In this document: positions 14,338 through 21,984 of the stretch, one piece after another | Layout: each line of letters opens with the position of its first letter | Position numbering within the stretch: position 1 is the stretch's first letter | NCBI GenBank assembly: GCA_947625585.1 | Contig: CANQOZ010000008.1 | Coordinates: 1-23,526 of the forward strand | Length of the DNA stretch: 23,526 nt | Direction: 5' to 3' | From: an uncultured Eubacteriaceae bacterium | GTDB taxonomy: Bacteria; Bacillota; Clostridia; Eubacteriales; Eubacteriaceae | Notes under the pieces: model-generated | The model's database searches: none | The model's input: only the letters and a program-made list of their open reading frames with translations | Told to the model about the DNA's origin: nothing | Made by a program: the position numbers and the translations under genes

Positions 14338-15550
14338 GTTCCATTTTCATTAAACCACGAACTTTTAGTGGTAAACCAAATAGTTTAATAAATCCTTCAG
14401 CATCATGATGATCATATAAATCACCAGTAGTGAAGCTTGCAATTTCGGAATTATAAAGTGAATATGGTGAATCAATATACATTACAGTCATATTACCTTT
14501 GTAAAGCTGTAATTTTACTTTACCTGTAACTGTTTTCTGAGTTTCATCTACAAAAGCTGATAGAGCTTCTCTTAATGGAGTAAACCACATTCCGTTATAT
14601 ACAAGCTCAGCAAATTTAACACTGGATTGATTTTTAAAAGCAAAGGTTTCACGATCTAAACACATATGTTCTAATTCATCGTGAGCTTTCCAAAGGATAG
14701 TACCACCAGGAGTCTCATAGATTCCTCTTGATTTCATACCAACAACACGATTTTCAATTAAATCTACGATTCCAATACCATGCTTACCACCAATTTCATT
14801 ACAAAAACTTAGAATTTCCTTTGGAGACATTTTTTGACCATTAACAGCAACCGGAACTCCTTTTTCAAAATCTATTTCTATGATTTCTGGTTCATCCGGT
14901 GCATTTTCTAAAGTATTAGTTAACTTTAATAAGTTTTCATAATTTGGTTTTTGTGTTGGATCTTCTAATTCCAAACCTTCATGACTTATATGTAATAGGT
15001 TCCGATCTCTAGAATAACTTTGTTCATGCGACATTGGGACTTTAATATCGTGAATAATACAATACTCCATACAATCTTCACGACTCTGTAAATCCCATTC
15101 CCTCCACGGAGCAATTATTTGAATACTTGGGTCTAGAGCTCCAATTCCTAATTCAAAACGAACTTGGTCGTTACCTTTACCTGTTGCTCCATGACAAATA
15201 TATTTAGCTCCTTCTTTATGAGCAATTTCAACTAACTTCTTAGCGATTAATGGTCTTGCTAGGGAAGTGCCAAGTAAATATTTCTTTTCATAAATAGCAC
15301 CAGCTTTAAGAGCTGGATAAACGTAATCTTCTACAAATTCGTCTACAACATCAACTATATAGAGTTTACTTGCTCCTGATTCGAGTGCTCTTTCCTCTAG
15401 TCCTTCTGTTTCTTTTCCTTGACCAACATCAATACAAGCACAAATTACTTCAGGATTATTATATTTTTCTTTTAGCCATGGAATAATAGTAGTAGTGTCT
15501 AAGCCACCGGAATAGGCTAAAATAACTTTTTCCTTTTTTTGATTTTCCAA
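14324..15550 (-). CDS. argG: Argininosuccinate synthase
   Basis: Joins citrulline and aspartate with ATP. 408 residues, the usual length for the bacterial enzyme. The ATP-binding loop is VILAYSGGLDTTTIIPWL (S14-G-G-L-D18). Other family stretches are GATGKGNDQVRFE, IAPWREWD, NLLHISHEGLELEDP and GGKHGIGIVDLIENRVVGMKSRGIYETPGG. The start is a TTG at 15550; AGGAGG ends five bases upstream, and no in-frame ATG precedes the P-loop, so the TTG is secure. It is the first gene of the minus-strand arginine unit and is divergent from argC. ArgR-like boxes lie just upstream of its -35. Confidence 0.98.
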   Translation of the reverse strand: MENQKKEKVILAYSGGLDTTTIIPWLKEKYNNPEVICACIDVGQGKETEGLEERALESGASKLYIVDVVDEFVEDYVYPALKAGAIYEKKYLLGTSLARPLIAKKLVEIAHKEGAKYICHGATGKGNDQVRFELGIGALDPSIQIIAPWREWDLQSREDCMEYCIIHDIKVPMSHEQSYSRDRNLLHISHEGLELEDPTQKPNYENLLKLTNTLENAPDEPEIIEIDFEKGVPVAVNGQKMSPKEILSFCNEIGGKHGIGIVDLIENRVVGMKSRGIYETPGGTILWKAHDELEHMCLDRETFAFKNQSSVKFAELVYNGMWFTPLREALSAFVDETQKTVTGKVKLQLYKGNMTVMYIDSPYSLYNSEIASFTTGDLYDHHDAEGFIKLFGLPLKVRGLMKMEHENE

Positions 15551-15577
15551 TTTTTCCTCCTAAAATAGATGTGTTAT

Positions 15578-15606
15578 ATTTTAAATGACTCAGATATAGT
15601 TTACAA
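15578..15606 (-). promoter_or_regulatory. Promoter of argG
   Basis: On the minus strand TTGTAA (complement of 15601-15606), 17 bases, TAAAAT (complement of 15578-15583). The leader to the TTG start is about 22 bases. The nearest ArgR-like box begins nine bases upstream of the -35. Confidence 0.65.
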
Positions 15607-15614
15607 GATAAAAA

Positions 15615-15649
15615 TGAATAAATATTTAGAAAAAATGAATTTTATGAAT
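15615..15649. promoter_or_regulatory. Two ArgR-like boxes, 21 bases centre to centre
   Basis: TGAATAAATATTTA (15615-15628) is one mismatch from TGAAT-N4-ATTCA. TGAATTTTATGAAT (15636-15649) has one good half-site and a poor second one. Their centres are exactly 21 bases apart, the spacing of paired 18-base ARG boxes separated by 3 bases in known ArgR/AhrC operators. They lie between the argG and argC promoters and reach the argC -35. Confidence 0.7.
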
Positions 15650-15673
15650 ATTTTCTCAACTATATGCTATAAT
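15645..15673 (+). promoter_or_regulatory. Promoter of argCJBD
   Basis: The extended -10 TGCTATAAT ends at 15673. The -35 region (15645-15650, TGAATA) is weak and is shared with the second ArgR-like box. Transcription would start near 15680, giving a leader of about 50 bases that contains a third box. Confidence 0.65.
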
Positions 15674-15706
15674 TAGCTTATTATTTATTTAAAATATTCA
15701 AAATAA

Positions 15707-15720
15707 TGAATATTTATTCA
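15707..15720. promoter_or_regulatory. Perfect ArgR box just before argC
   Basis: TGAATATTTATTCA is an exact TGAAT-N4-ATTCA palindrome. It ends three bases before the argC SD and covers the ATG at 15706, which is in frame with argC but is not its start. A dimer or hexamer bound here would block transcription of argC from about +27 onward. Confidence 0.75.
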
Positions 15721-15732
15721 GTCGGAGGTATT

Positions 15733-16776
15733 ATGCCTATTAAAGCTTCCATAATTGGTGCAACAGGTTATGCTGGTGTTGAACTAGTTCGTTTACTATT
15801 AAGACATCAAAATGTAAAACTATCTCATTTAGGTTCCAAAAGTTATGCAGGAGATAAACTGTCAAAAATATATCCAATGTTTATGGATATTTGTGATATC
15901 ACTTTAGAAGAACCTGATTTAGAAGGTTTTTCAAAAGATTCAGATGTAATCTTTGTTGCACTACCAAATGGGATATTAAATAAAGAAATAAATCAAGAAA
16001 TATTAAATAGAAGTGTTATTATCGATTTAGGTGCTGATTTTAGATTAGTAAATCCAGAAAAGTATGAAGAGTGGTATAAATTAAAACACTATAACAAAGA
16101 GCTCTTAAAAACTGCCGTATATGGGCTTGTTGAATTAAAACGGAATAAAATTAAAAATAAACGTTTAATAGCTAATCCTGGTTGTTATACCACAACATCT
16201 ATCCTTTCATTAGCTCCTTTAATGAAAAAGGACTATATTGATCTGAGTTCCATTATCATAGATGCAGCATCAGGAGTAACTGGAGCTGGAAGAGGTTTAA
16301 AAGTTGACAATCTCTATTGCGAAGTTGATGAAAATTATAAGGCTTATGGAATTACAAATCATAGGCACACTCCTGAGATTGAACAAGAACTAAGTGAACT
16401 AGCTGGCCAAGAAGTTACAATAAATTTCACACCTCATTTAGTTCCAATGGAAAGAGGTATCTTAATAACAGCTTACATTAATTTAAATAAAGACATTAAG
16501 ATAGAACAGATAATTAAAGATTATAAGAATTTTTATAATAATGAAAAATTTATCCGTATTCTAGATGGAATTGATGCACAGACAAAATTTGTAAAAGGCT
16601 CAAATTATTTAGATATTAGTTTGAAAATTGATCCAAGAACAAATAGACTAATTGTTTTAGGTGCCAGTGATAATTTAATGAAAGGTGCTGCTGGCCAAGC
16701 AGTACAGAATATGAATGTTGTCTTCGGTTTTAATGAATCGGAAGGACTAAATATGGTACCGGATTCTTTAATTTAA
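15733..16776 (+). CDS. argC: N-acetyl-gamma-glutamyl-phosphate reductase
   Basis: NADPH-dependent reduction of N-acetylglutamyl phosphate to the semialdehyde, third step of arginine synthesis. 347 residues, normal for the family. The Rossmann loop is IIGATGYAGVELVRLL (7-22), and the catalytic cysteine is C151 in ANPGCYTT. HRHTPEIEQEL and TPHLVPMERGIL are further family blocks. The start is the ATG at 15733, because GGAGG lies four bases upstream and MPIKASIIGATG fits other ArgC proteins; the ATG at 15706 is inside an ArgR box. It is the first gene of argCJBD, with four bases before argJ. Confidence 0.98.
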   Translation: MPIKASIIGATGYAGVELVRLLLRHQNVKLSHLGSKSYAGDKLSKIYPMFMDICDITLEEPDLEGFSKDSDVIFVALPNGILNKEINQEILNRSVIIDLGADFRLVNPEKYEEWYKLKHYNKELLKTAVYGLVELKRNKIKNKRLIANPGCYTTTSILSLAPLMKKDYIDLSSIIIDAASGVTGAGRGLKVDNLYCEVDENYKAYGITNHRHTPEIEQELSELAGQEVTINFTPHLVPMERGILITAYINLNKDIKIEQIIKDYKNFYNNEKFIRILDGIDAQTKFVKGSNYLDISLKIDPRTNRLIVLGASDNLMKGAAGQAVQNMNVVFGFNESEGLNMVPDSLI

Positions 16777-16780
16777 AATT

Positions 16781-17992
16781 ATGAAATTAATAAAAAACGG
16801 AGTAGATTATCCAAAAGGTTTTCTAGTAAGTTCAACAAATTGTGGACTTTTAAAAGATAGAGATGATATTAGTTTAATATATTCTAAAGTTCCTGCTGAA
16901 TGTGCCTGTGTCTTTACACAAAATCAAGTAAAGGCAGCACCAATCATATGGGATTCTGAAATAACGAGCGATTTTTCTAAAAAACAAGCGATCATCGTAA
17001 ATGTAAAAAGTGCAAATGCTTGTACAGGTGAGTTAGGTTATGATAATGCAAGATTAACCTCAGAACTAGTTTCTAATGGATTAGGACTAAAACCAAATGA
17101 AGTACTTGTCTGTTCAACTGGAGTTATTGGTCTTCAATTAAATATGGACAAAATCGAAAAGGGAGTCGAAGTTTTAGTTAAAGACATAAAAGATGATATT
17201 TCAGATGGGATTAAATCTTCAGGAGCCATTTTAACAACTGATACTAAGAATAAAGTTGTTTCAACTGAAATAGAAATCAGTGGTAAAAAGGTTCGAATAG
17301 GTGCAATGGCTAAAGGTTCAGGAATGATTCGTCCTAATATGGCTACAATGCTTGCTTTTACAACAACCGACTGTAAAATAAAACAATCTGTTTTACAAGA
17401 AGCTCTAAATAAAATAACGCTTGATACTTTTAATATGATTTCAGTTGATGGCGATATGTCTACGAATGATACTGCTATAGTTTTAGCCAATGGTTTAGCT
17501 GATAATGTAGAAATTGATAGCCTAGATAGTGAAGCAGGTAAATTATTTTACGAGGCTCTTTATAAAATAGAAGAGAGCTTAGCAAAACAAATTATTGGCG
17601 ATGGAGAAGGGGCTTCCAAAGTAATTACAACAGAAGTTTATGGAGCCTTAAATAAAGACGATGCTAGAAAACTTGCTAGAAATGTTGTTGAAAGTAATTT
17701 AGTTAAAACAGCAATCTTTGGTGGAGATGCCAATTGGGGAAGGATTGTATCAGCTTTAGGGTCTGCTGATGCAGTTTTTGATCCTGAGAGAGCTCTAATT
17801 AAAATAAATGGAATTCCTATTTTTGAAAATGGACAACCATTAGAAAGTAATCAAGAAAAACTTGATAAGATATTCGAAGATAATGATATTGTAATAAAAG
17901 CGGAGTGTAACTTAGGAAATAGTAATGCAACCGCTTGGGGATGTGACTTATCTTATGAATATGTCAAAATAAACGGTGAATATAGGTCATAA
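16781..17992 (+). CDS. argJ: Glutamate N-acetyltransferase / ornithine acetyltransferase
   Basis: Moves the acetyl group from N-acetylornithine to glutamate, so the acetyl cycle of arginine synthesis is recycled. Some ArgJ can also use acetyl-CoA; which type this is cannot be told by motif. 403 residues. The autocleavage site is AKGSGMIRPNMATML (177-191), with Thr189 as nucleophile and new N terminus of the beta chain. The oxyanion motif STGVIG is at 112-117. The usual NSGNANACTG block reads NVKSANACTG (74-83), a small variation near the substrate site. No SD is seen. The stop shares one base with the argB start (TAATG). Confidence 0.97.
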   Translation: MKLIKNGVDYPKGFLVSSTNCGLLKDRDDISLIYSKVPAECACVFTQNQVKAAPIIWDSEITSDFSKKQAIIVNVKSANACTGELGYDNARLTSELVSNGLGLKPNEVLVCSTGVIGLQLNMDKIEKGVEVLVKDIKDDISDGIKSSGAILTTDTKNKVVSTEIEISGKKVRIGAMAKGSGMIRPNMATMLAFTTTDCKIKQSVLQEALNKITLDTFNMISVDGDMSTNDTAIVLANGLADNVEIDSLDSEAGKLFYEALYKIEESLAKQIIGDGEGASKVITTEVYGALNKDDARKLARNVVESNLVKTAIFGGDANWGRIVSALGSADAVFDPERALIKINGIPIFENGQPLESNQEKLDKIFEDNDIVIKAECNLGNSNATAWGCDLSYEYVKINGEYRS

Positions 17993-18945
17993 TGAAAGAA
18001 AAATTACGAAAATCAATTCATACTCCTGAAAGTATGCTGGAATTTATTCAAAAAGCGGATACGTTAGTCGAAGCTCTACCTTTTATTCAGCAATTTTCTA
18101 ATAAAACTGTTGTAATTAAATACGGCGGCAGTTTTATGTATGATGAAGATATAAAACAAACAATTATGGATGATATAGCTCTTATGAAAATAGTTGGATT
18201 ACGACCAATTATAGTTCATGGTGGAGGTAAAGATATCACCAAAATGTTAGATGAAATGGAAATAACCACTGAATTCGTTGATGGACATCGTATTACAACA
18301 GATGAAGTAATGGATGTTGCGGAAATGGTTCTAGCTGGAAATATTAATAAAGAAATAGTCCAATTACTTCAAAATAGAGATATCAACGCAGTTGGTATTT
18401 GTGGTAAAGATGGAGCCACTTTAAAAGTTAAGAAAAAATACATTAATGATTTAGATATTGGTTTTGTTGGTGAGATTGAAGAAGTAAATCCAAGCCTTTT
18501 GGAAACGTTAGAAAATGGAGGATATACTCCTGTTATTGCTCCAATAGGTTTTGATGAAAATGGTCAATCTTATAATATCAATGCCGATCACGCTGCTTAT
18601 GCTATAGCTAAAGCATTAAAAGCGGAAAAACTGATTTACTTAACTGATACTGATGGTGTTTATTATGATCCAGATGATCCTGAAACAGTTATTCGGAGAC
18701 TGGATAGTTCTAGTGTTCCTGAATTAATTGAAAAAGGTGTAATAAGTGGCGGAATGATTCCAAAAGTCCAAAACTCTGTTGATGCTATCGATAATGGTGT
18801 TCAATCAGTTCATATTTTAGATGGTAAGATTTTACATAGTTTACTATTAGAATTATTTACTACAGCAGGTTGTGGAACATTAATATATAGTTCAAAACCG
18901 TATGAAAAATTGAATCGTTACGTTCAAGATCATTATAAATATTAA
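17992..18945 (+). CDS. argB: Acetylglutamate kinase, probably arginine-sensitive
   Basis: Phosphorylates N-acetylglutamate, the second step of the pathway. 317 residues. ATP and substrate sites are visible as VIKYGGSFM (41-49; KYGGNAM is more common), IVHGGGKDITKML with HGGGK at 76-80, GHRITTDEVMDVAEMVLAGNINKE, and YNINADHAAYAIAKAL. The first 36 residues form an amphipathic helix (TPESMLEFIQKADTLVEALP) ahead of the kinase core. This N-terminal helix is the feature that joins arginine-inhibited NAGK enzymes (Pseudomonas, Thermotoga type) into hexamers and is missing in the insensitive E. coli enzyme. Feedback inhibition by arginine is therefore likely, in line with the argJ cyclic pathway. It overlaps argJ by one base. 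Confidence 0.97.
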   Translation: MKEKLRKSIHTPESMLEFIQKADTLVEALPFIQQFSNKTVVIKYGGSFMYDEDIKQTIMDDIALMKIVGLRPIIVHGGGKDITKMLDEMEITTEFVDGHRITTDEVMDVAEMVLAGNINKEIVQLLQNRDINAVGICGKDGATLKVKKKYINDLDIGFVGEIEEVNPSLLETLENGGYTPVIAPIGFDENGQSYNINADHAAYAIAKALKAEKLIYLTDTDGVYYDPDDPETVIRRLDSSSVPELIEKGVISGGMIPKVQNSVDAIDNGVQSVHILDGKILHSLLLELFTTAGCGTLIYSSKPYEKLNRYVQDHYKY

Positions 18946-18949
18946 TATT

Positions 18950-20146
18950 ATGAATAATAAAAATTTCGATAAAGAAAATGAGCATTTAATGCCAACCTAT
19001 AACCGTTTTCCAATTATTATCGATCATGGAGACGGAGTATACCTATATGATAATGAAGGAAATAAATATTTAGACTTTGTAGCCGGAATTGCAGTAAATT
19101 CACTTGGTTATAATGATAAAGGATTTATTGAAACTTTAAATAATCAAGCTAAAAAACTTCAACATATTTCTAATCTTTATTATCATGATCCAGTTATTAA
19201 AGCAGCTGAAAAACTTGCTGAATTGACTGGTTTAGATGAAGTGTTTTTCGTCAATAGTGGTGCTGAAGCTAATGAATGTGCTCTTAAGTTAGCAAGGCGT
19301 TATCAAGTCTTAAATAAAAATAAAAATGCTACAAAAATAATTTCAATGCATGGCTCTTTCCACGGAAGAACTATTGCAACTGTAACCATAACTGGAACCC
19401 CAAAATATCATGAGAATTTTGGTCCAATGCTTCCAGATGTTGAATATGCTGAGTTCAATAATATTAATAGCTTAAAAGAAATTCTTGGTGATGGTAAAGA
19501 TGTTGCTGCTATAATTTTAGAACCTATTAAAGGGGAAGGTGGAATATATCCAGCGGAAAAGGAGTATTTAGAAAAAGTTCAAAGATTATGTGAAGAAACG
19601 AATACTCTTCTAATATTTGATGAAGTTCAATGTGGAGCTGCTAGAGCTGGAAAATTTTTAGCAAGTCAGCTTTATGGAATAAAACCGGATATATTAACAT
19701 TAGCTAAAGGAATTGGTTCTGGTTTTCCAGTTGGAGCTTGTTTAGCAAAAAAAGAAATAGGTGATGTTTTAACTGCGGGAACACATGGTACAACTTATGG
19801 TGGAAATCCTCTAGCTTGTTCAATAGTGAATTATGTTGTTTCAACTCTAAGTAACAAAGAATTTCAAGAAAATATTAATAAAAATGGAAAATATTTTAAG
19901 GAACAACTTTTAAAGCTTCAGGAAAAATATCCTAATTTAATTAAAGAAGTTAGAGGAACAGGATTAATATTAGGGACTGAATTAAGTATTCCTGTTGCAG
20001 AAGTAATTGATAAAGCTTTAGAAAAAGGATTATTATTGCTTTCCGCAGCAAATAACACAATTCGTTTTGTTCCTCCATTAATAATTAATCAAGAAGAGAT
20101 TGATCAAGGAATTGAAATAATAGATTCAATTTTAAAGGAATATTAA
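18950..20146 (+). CDS. argD: Acetylornithine aminotransferase
   Basis: PLP enzyme (class III aminotransferase) that makes N-acetylornithine from the semialdehyde and glutamate. 398 residues. The PLP lysine is K253 in LTLAKGIGSGFPVGA, preceded by LLIFDEVQCGAARAGKF with the cofactor Asp. Other blocks are FFVNSGAEANECALKLARR, HGSFHGRTIATVTITGTPKYHENFGP and THGTTYGGNPLACS. It begins four bases after argB and is the last gene of the unit. The order C-J-B-D is common in Firmicutes; argF, which often follows, is not here. Confidence 0.97.
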   Translation: MNNKNFDKENEHLMPTYNRFPIIIDHGDGVYLYDNEGNKYLDFVAGIAVNSLGYNDKGFIETLNNQAKKLQHISNLYYHDPVIKAAEKLAELTGLDEVFFVNSGAEANECALKLARRYQVLNKNKNATKIISMHGSFHGRTIATVTITGTPKYHENFGPMLPDVEYAEFNNINSLKEILGDGKDVAAIILEPIKGEGGIYPAEKEYLEKVQRLCEETNTLLIFDEVQCGAARAGKFLASQLYGIKPDILTLAKGIGSGFPVGACLAKKEIGDVLTAGTHGTTYGGNPLACSIVNYVVSTLSNKEFQENINKNGKYFKEQLLKLQEKYPNLIKEVRGTGLILGTELSIPVAEVIDKALEKGLLLLSAANNTIRFVPPLIINQEEIDQGIEIIDSILKEY

Positions 20147-20168
20147 AAAAGCTCTTTCGAGCTTTTTT
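20145..20168. terminator. Bidirectional terminator between argD and upp
   Basis: AAAAAAGCTC-TTTC-GAGCTTTTTT is fully symmetrical, with a T run on either strand. It overlaps the stop codons of both convergent genes. Confidence 0.92.
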
Positions 20169-20796
20169 AATTAGTTCCAAATATTCTATCACCAGCATCG
20201 CCAAGACCAGGTAAAATATATTTATTTTCATCTAATTTTTCATCTATAACTGCAGTCACAATATCAACATCGGGATGAGCTTCTTGAATAGCTTCAATTC
20301 CTTCAGGACAAGCAACAATATTAACTAGTTTAATAGGTTTACTTGTATTTTCTTTCAAAATGTCAATAGCTGCTATAGCAGAACCACCTGTTGCTAACAT
20401 TGGATCAACAACTATCACTTCACTTTCATTTAAATTATCAGGAAGCTTTTTAAAATATTCTATAGCTTCTTTTGTCTCTGGATCACGATATATTCCTATA
20501 TGTCCAATTTTTAAATTTGGTAATAAATCGGTAAATCCTTCAACCATACCTAATCCAGCTCTTAAAATTGGTACTACTACCATATTCTTATTTTTTAAAA
20601 CGGGTTGTTTTGTTTTTGTTAAAGGTGTTTCAATTTCAATTTCTTCAGTTGGTAAATCTCTCGTTACTTCATAAGCTAAAATCGTTGATAATTCTTTAAC
20701 AATATCTTTAAAATTTTTTGTCTTTGTTTCTTTATTTCTTAATTGAGTCAGTTTATGCTTGACTATTGGATGATTAATTTCAGTAACTTTACCCAT
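20167..20796 (-). CDS. upp: Uracil phosphoribosyltransferase
   Basis: Pyrimidine salvage: uracil plus PRPP to UMP. 209 residues, the standard length. The PRPP loop is VIVVDPMLATGGSA (127-140), the flexible region is PILRAGLGMVEGF (76-88), and the uracil-binding C terminus is ILPGLGDAGDRIFGT. GAGGAA lies just before the ATG at 20796. The gene is single, convergent to argD and divergent from the glutaredoxin unit. Confidence 0.98.
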   Translation of the reverse strand: MGKVTEINHPIVKHKLTQLRNKETKTKNFKDIVKELSTILAYEVTRDLPTEEIEIETPLTKTKQPVLKNKNMVVVPILRAGLGMVEGFTDLLPNLKIGHIGIYRDPETKEAIEYFKKLPDNLNESEVIVVDPMLATGGSAIAAIDILKENTSKPIKLVNIVACPEGIEAIQEAHPDVDIVTAVIDEKLDENKYILPGLGDAGDRIFGTN

Positions 20797-20820
20797 TTGT
20801 TCCTCAATTTCTTTTTTTGA

Positions 20821-20826
20821 ATTATA
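20821..20826 (-). promoter_or_regulatory. -10 box for upp
   Basis: Minus-strand TATAAT, about 25 bases upstream of the start codon, which gives a short leader with the SD. No good -35 can be pointed to, so the call rests on the -10 and its position. Confidence 0.4.
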
Positions 20827-20867
20827 ATAAACGTTGCCTACCTTTTATTTTATTCGTAAATTTATAA

Positions 20868-20895
20868 TTTACAATTAGGGATGGTGTAATATAAA
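20868..20895 (+). promoter_or_regulatory. Promoter of the glutaredoxin-ydbC-HD unit
   Basis: TTTACA (20868-20873), 16 bases, TATAAA (20890-20895). It lies about 30 bases before the ATG of the glutaredoxin gene. Confidence 0.55.
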
Positions 20896-20925
20896 ATCAT
20901 AAAAAACTAAAAAGAAAGATAGATT

Positions 20926-21180
20926 ATGAAAGATATAACTCTATACACATGGCATTCTTGCCCATTTTGCAGAAGAGCAAAGAAGTTATTAAATGATAAC
21001 GGTTATGAATTCACTGAATATGATATTGAAGGAACTCCTGAGAAAAAGGAAGAATTGACTAAACAATATGGTCAACATACAGTTCCTTATGTATTCATTG
21101 GAGATGAGTTAATAGGAGGTTGTTCGGATTTAGAAGAACTTATGGGAAATAATAAGTTTGAAGAAATAATCCGAGATTAA
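20926..21180 (+). CDS. Glutaredoxin (GrxC type)
   Basis: 84-residue dithiol glutaredoxin. The active site is SCPFC (C12 and C15). The glutathione-binding features are TVPYVFI with cis-Pro54 and GGCSDLEEL (64-72). The size and motifs match E. coli Grx3; related NrdH-type redoxins use other electron donors, and which reductant this cell has is not shown. Only a weak purine-rich SD (AAGAAAGA) is seen. The ydbC-like gene follows after two bases, so they are co-transcribed. The two genes after it have no evident redox role. Confidence 0.93.
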   Translation: MKDITLYTWHSCPFCRRAKKLLNDNGYEFTEYDIEGTPEKKEELTKQYGQHTVPYVFIGDELIGGCSDLEELMGNNKFEEIIRD

Positions 21181-21182
21181 TT

Positions 21183-21404
21183 ATGGCATTTGAATTCGAT
21201 ATTACTGAAGAAATTGATGTCCTGTCAGAAGGTAACAATGGCTGGCAAAAAGAGTTAAATCTTGTGAGCTGGAATCAACGTGAACCTAAATATGACATTC
21301 GTGATTGGAATAAAGATCATGAACGGTGTCGTAAAGGAATTACATTAACAGTTGATGAAGTTGTTGCTTTAAGAGATGCTTTAAATGAGCTTGATTTAGA
21401 TTAA
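21183..21404 (+). CDS. ydbC: YdbC/PC4-like single-stranded DNA-binding protein
   Basis: 73 residues, a full-length match by eye to the Firmicutes YdbC family, whose fold is that of the human transcription coactivator PC4 and whose Lactococcus member binds single-stranded DNA. Visible family stretches are GWQKELNLVSWNQREPKYDI (20-39), DWNKDHERCRKGITLTVDEV and the final helix ALRDALNEL. It is a cytoplasmic protein, probably a dimer, with a likely role in replication, repair or transcription; none is proven in this organism. It sits between the glutaredoxin gene (gap 2) and the HD gene (gap 1). Confidence 0.88.
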   Translation: MAFEFDITEEIDVLSEGNNGWQKELNLVSWNQREPKYDIRDWNKDHERCRKGITLTVDEVVALRDALNELDLD

Positions 21405-21405
21405 G

Positions 21406-21954
21406 ATGATAACAACAATAGTTCATGAAAGAAAGTACGGAAAAGAATTTGAGGAATATGTTCAAGATATTCTAGTTCATCCGTTTTTTAAATCATTACA
21501 GCATTGTAGTCACCATGGAATAAAACGTTCAGATCATTCTATAACTGTAGCGTATGACTCCTTTGTTTTTGCAAAAAAATTAAATTTAGATGTTAAAGCG
21601 GTCGCTAGAGGGGCTTTACTCCATGACTTTTTCTTTGATATTCCTTTGGAAACTCGTCGTGAATTAAGAAGGAATCAAAAGGGATTAAAAAAAATAAAAG
21701 TAATGCAAGGGTATACTCACCCACAAACAGCTAAAGATAATGCTCAGAGATTTTTTCGAATTAATGAACTTGAAGTTGATATTATTGAAAAACACATGTT
21801 TCCGTTAACACCTGACCGGCCAAAATTCAAGGAAAGTTGGATTGTTAACGGAGTTGATACATCAATTGCAGTAAAAGATTTATTTACATCTTTATTGAAG
21901 CATCCATATTGGACAATAACAGGAAAAATTAATAGAACAAAACCATGGAGGTAG
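21406..21954 (+). CDS. HD-domain phosphohydrolase
   Basis: 182 residues. The HD metal site is made of HHGIKRSDHSITVA (His36, His37, His44), LLHDFFF (H73-D74) and probably Asp in WIVNGVDTSIAV. Further family stretches are GYTHPQTAKDNAQRFF and IIEKHMFPLT, which I recognise from a widespread Firmicutes group of HD proteins without known substrate. Nucleotide or phosphate-ester hydrolysis is likely. It begins one base after the ydbC stop. The last codons carry GGAGG, which takes part in the terminator-like hairpin that overlaps the stop. Confidence 0.87.
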   Translation: MITTIVHERKYGKEFEEYVQDILVHPFFKSLQHCSHHGIKRSDHSITVAYDSFVFAKKLNLDVKAVARGALLHDFFFDIPLETRRELRRNQKGLKKIKVMQGYTHPQTAKDNAQRFFRINELEVDIIEKHMFPLTPDRPKFKESWIVNGVDTSIAVKDLFTSLLKHPYWTITGKINRTKPWR

Positions 21955-21971
21955 ATTAAGCCTCCTTTTTT
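21947..21971 (+). terminator. Short terminator-like hairpin over the HD gene stop
   Basis: GGAGG, nine-base loop containing the TAG stop, CCTCC, then six T. The stem is only five pairs but is all G/C-rich and the T run is good. Some read-through into the following dehydrogenase gene is plausible, because that gene has no visible promoter of its own. Confidence 0.65.
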
Positions 21972-21984
21972 ATTGAGAAAAATA

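Noticed and set aside
15551..15732. T-box or riboswitch in the argG or argC leader.
   Set aside because: Leaders are only 20-50 bases. The visible elements are ArgR-type dyads.
15706..15732. argC start at ATG 15706.
   Set aside because: It lies in an ArgR box with no SD. The ATG at 15733 has GGAGG and matches the family N terminus.
20360..20674. Plus-strand open frame over upp.
   Set aside because: Shadow of upp, which has all family motifs on the minus strand; no start signals on the plus strand.
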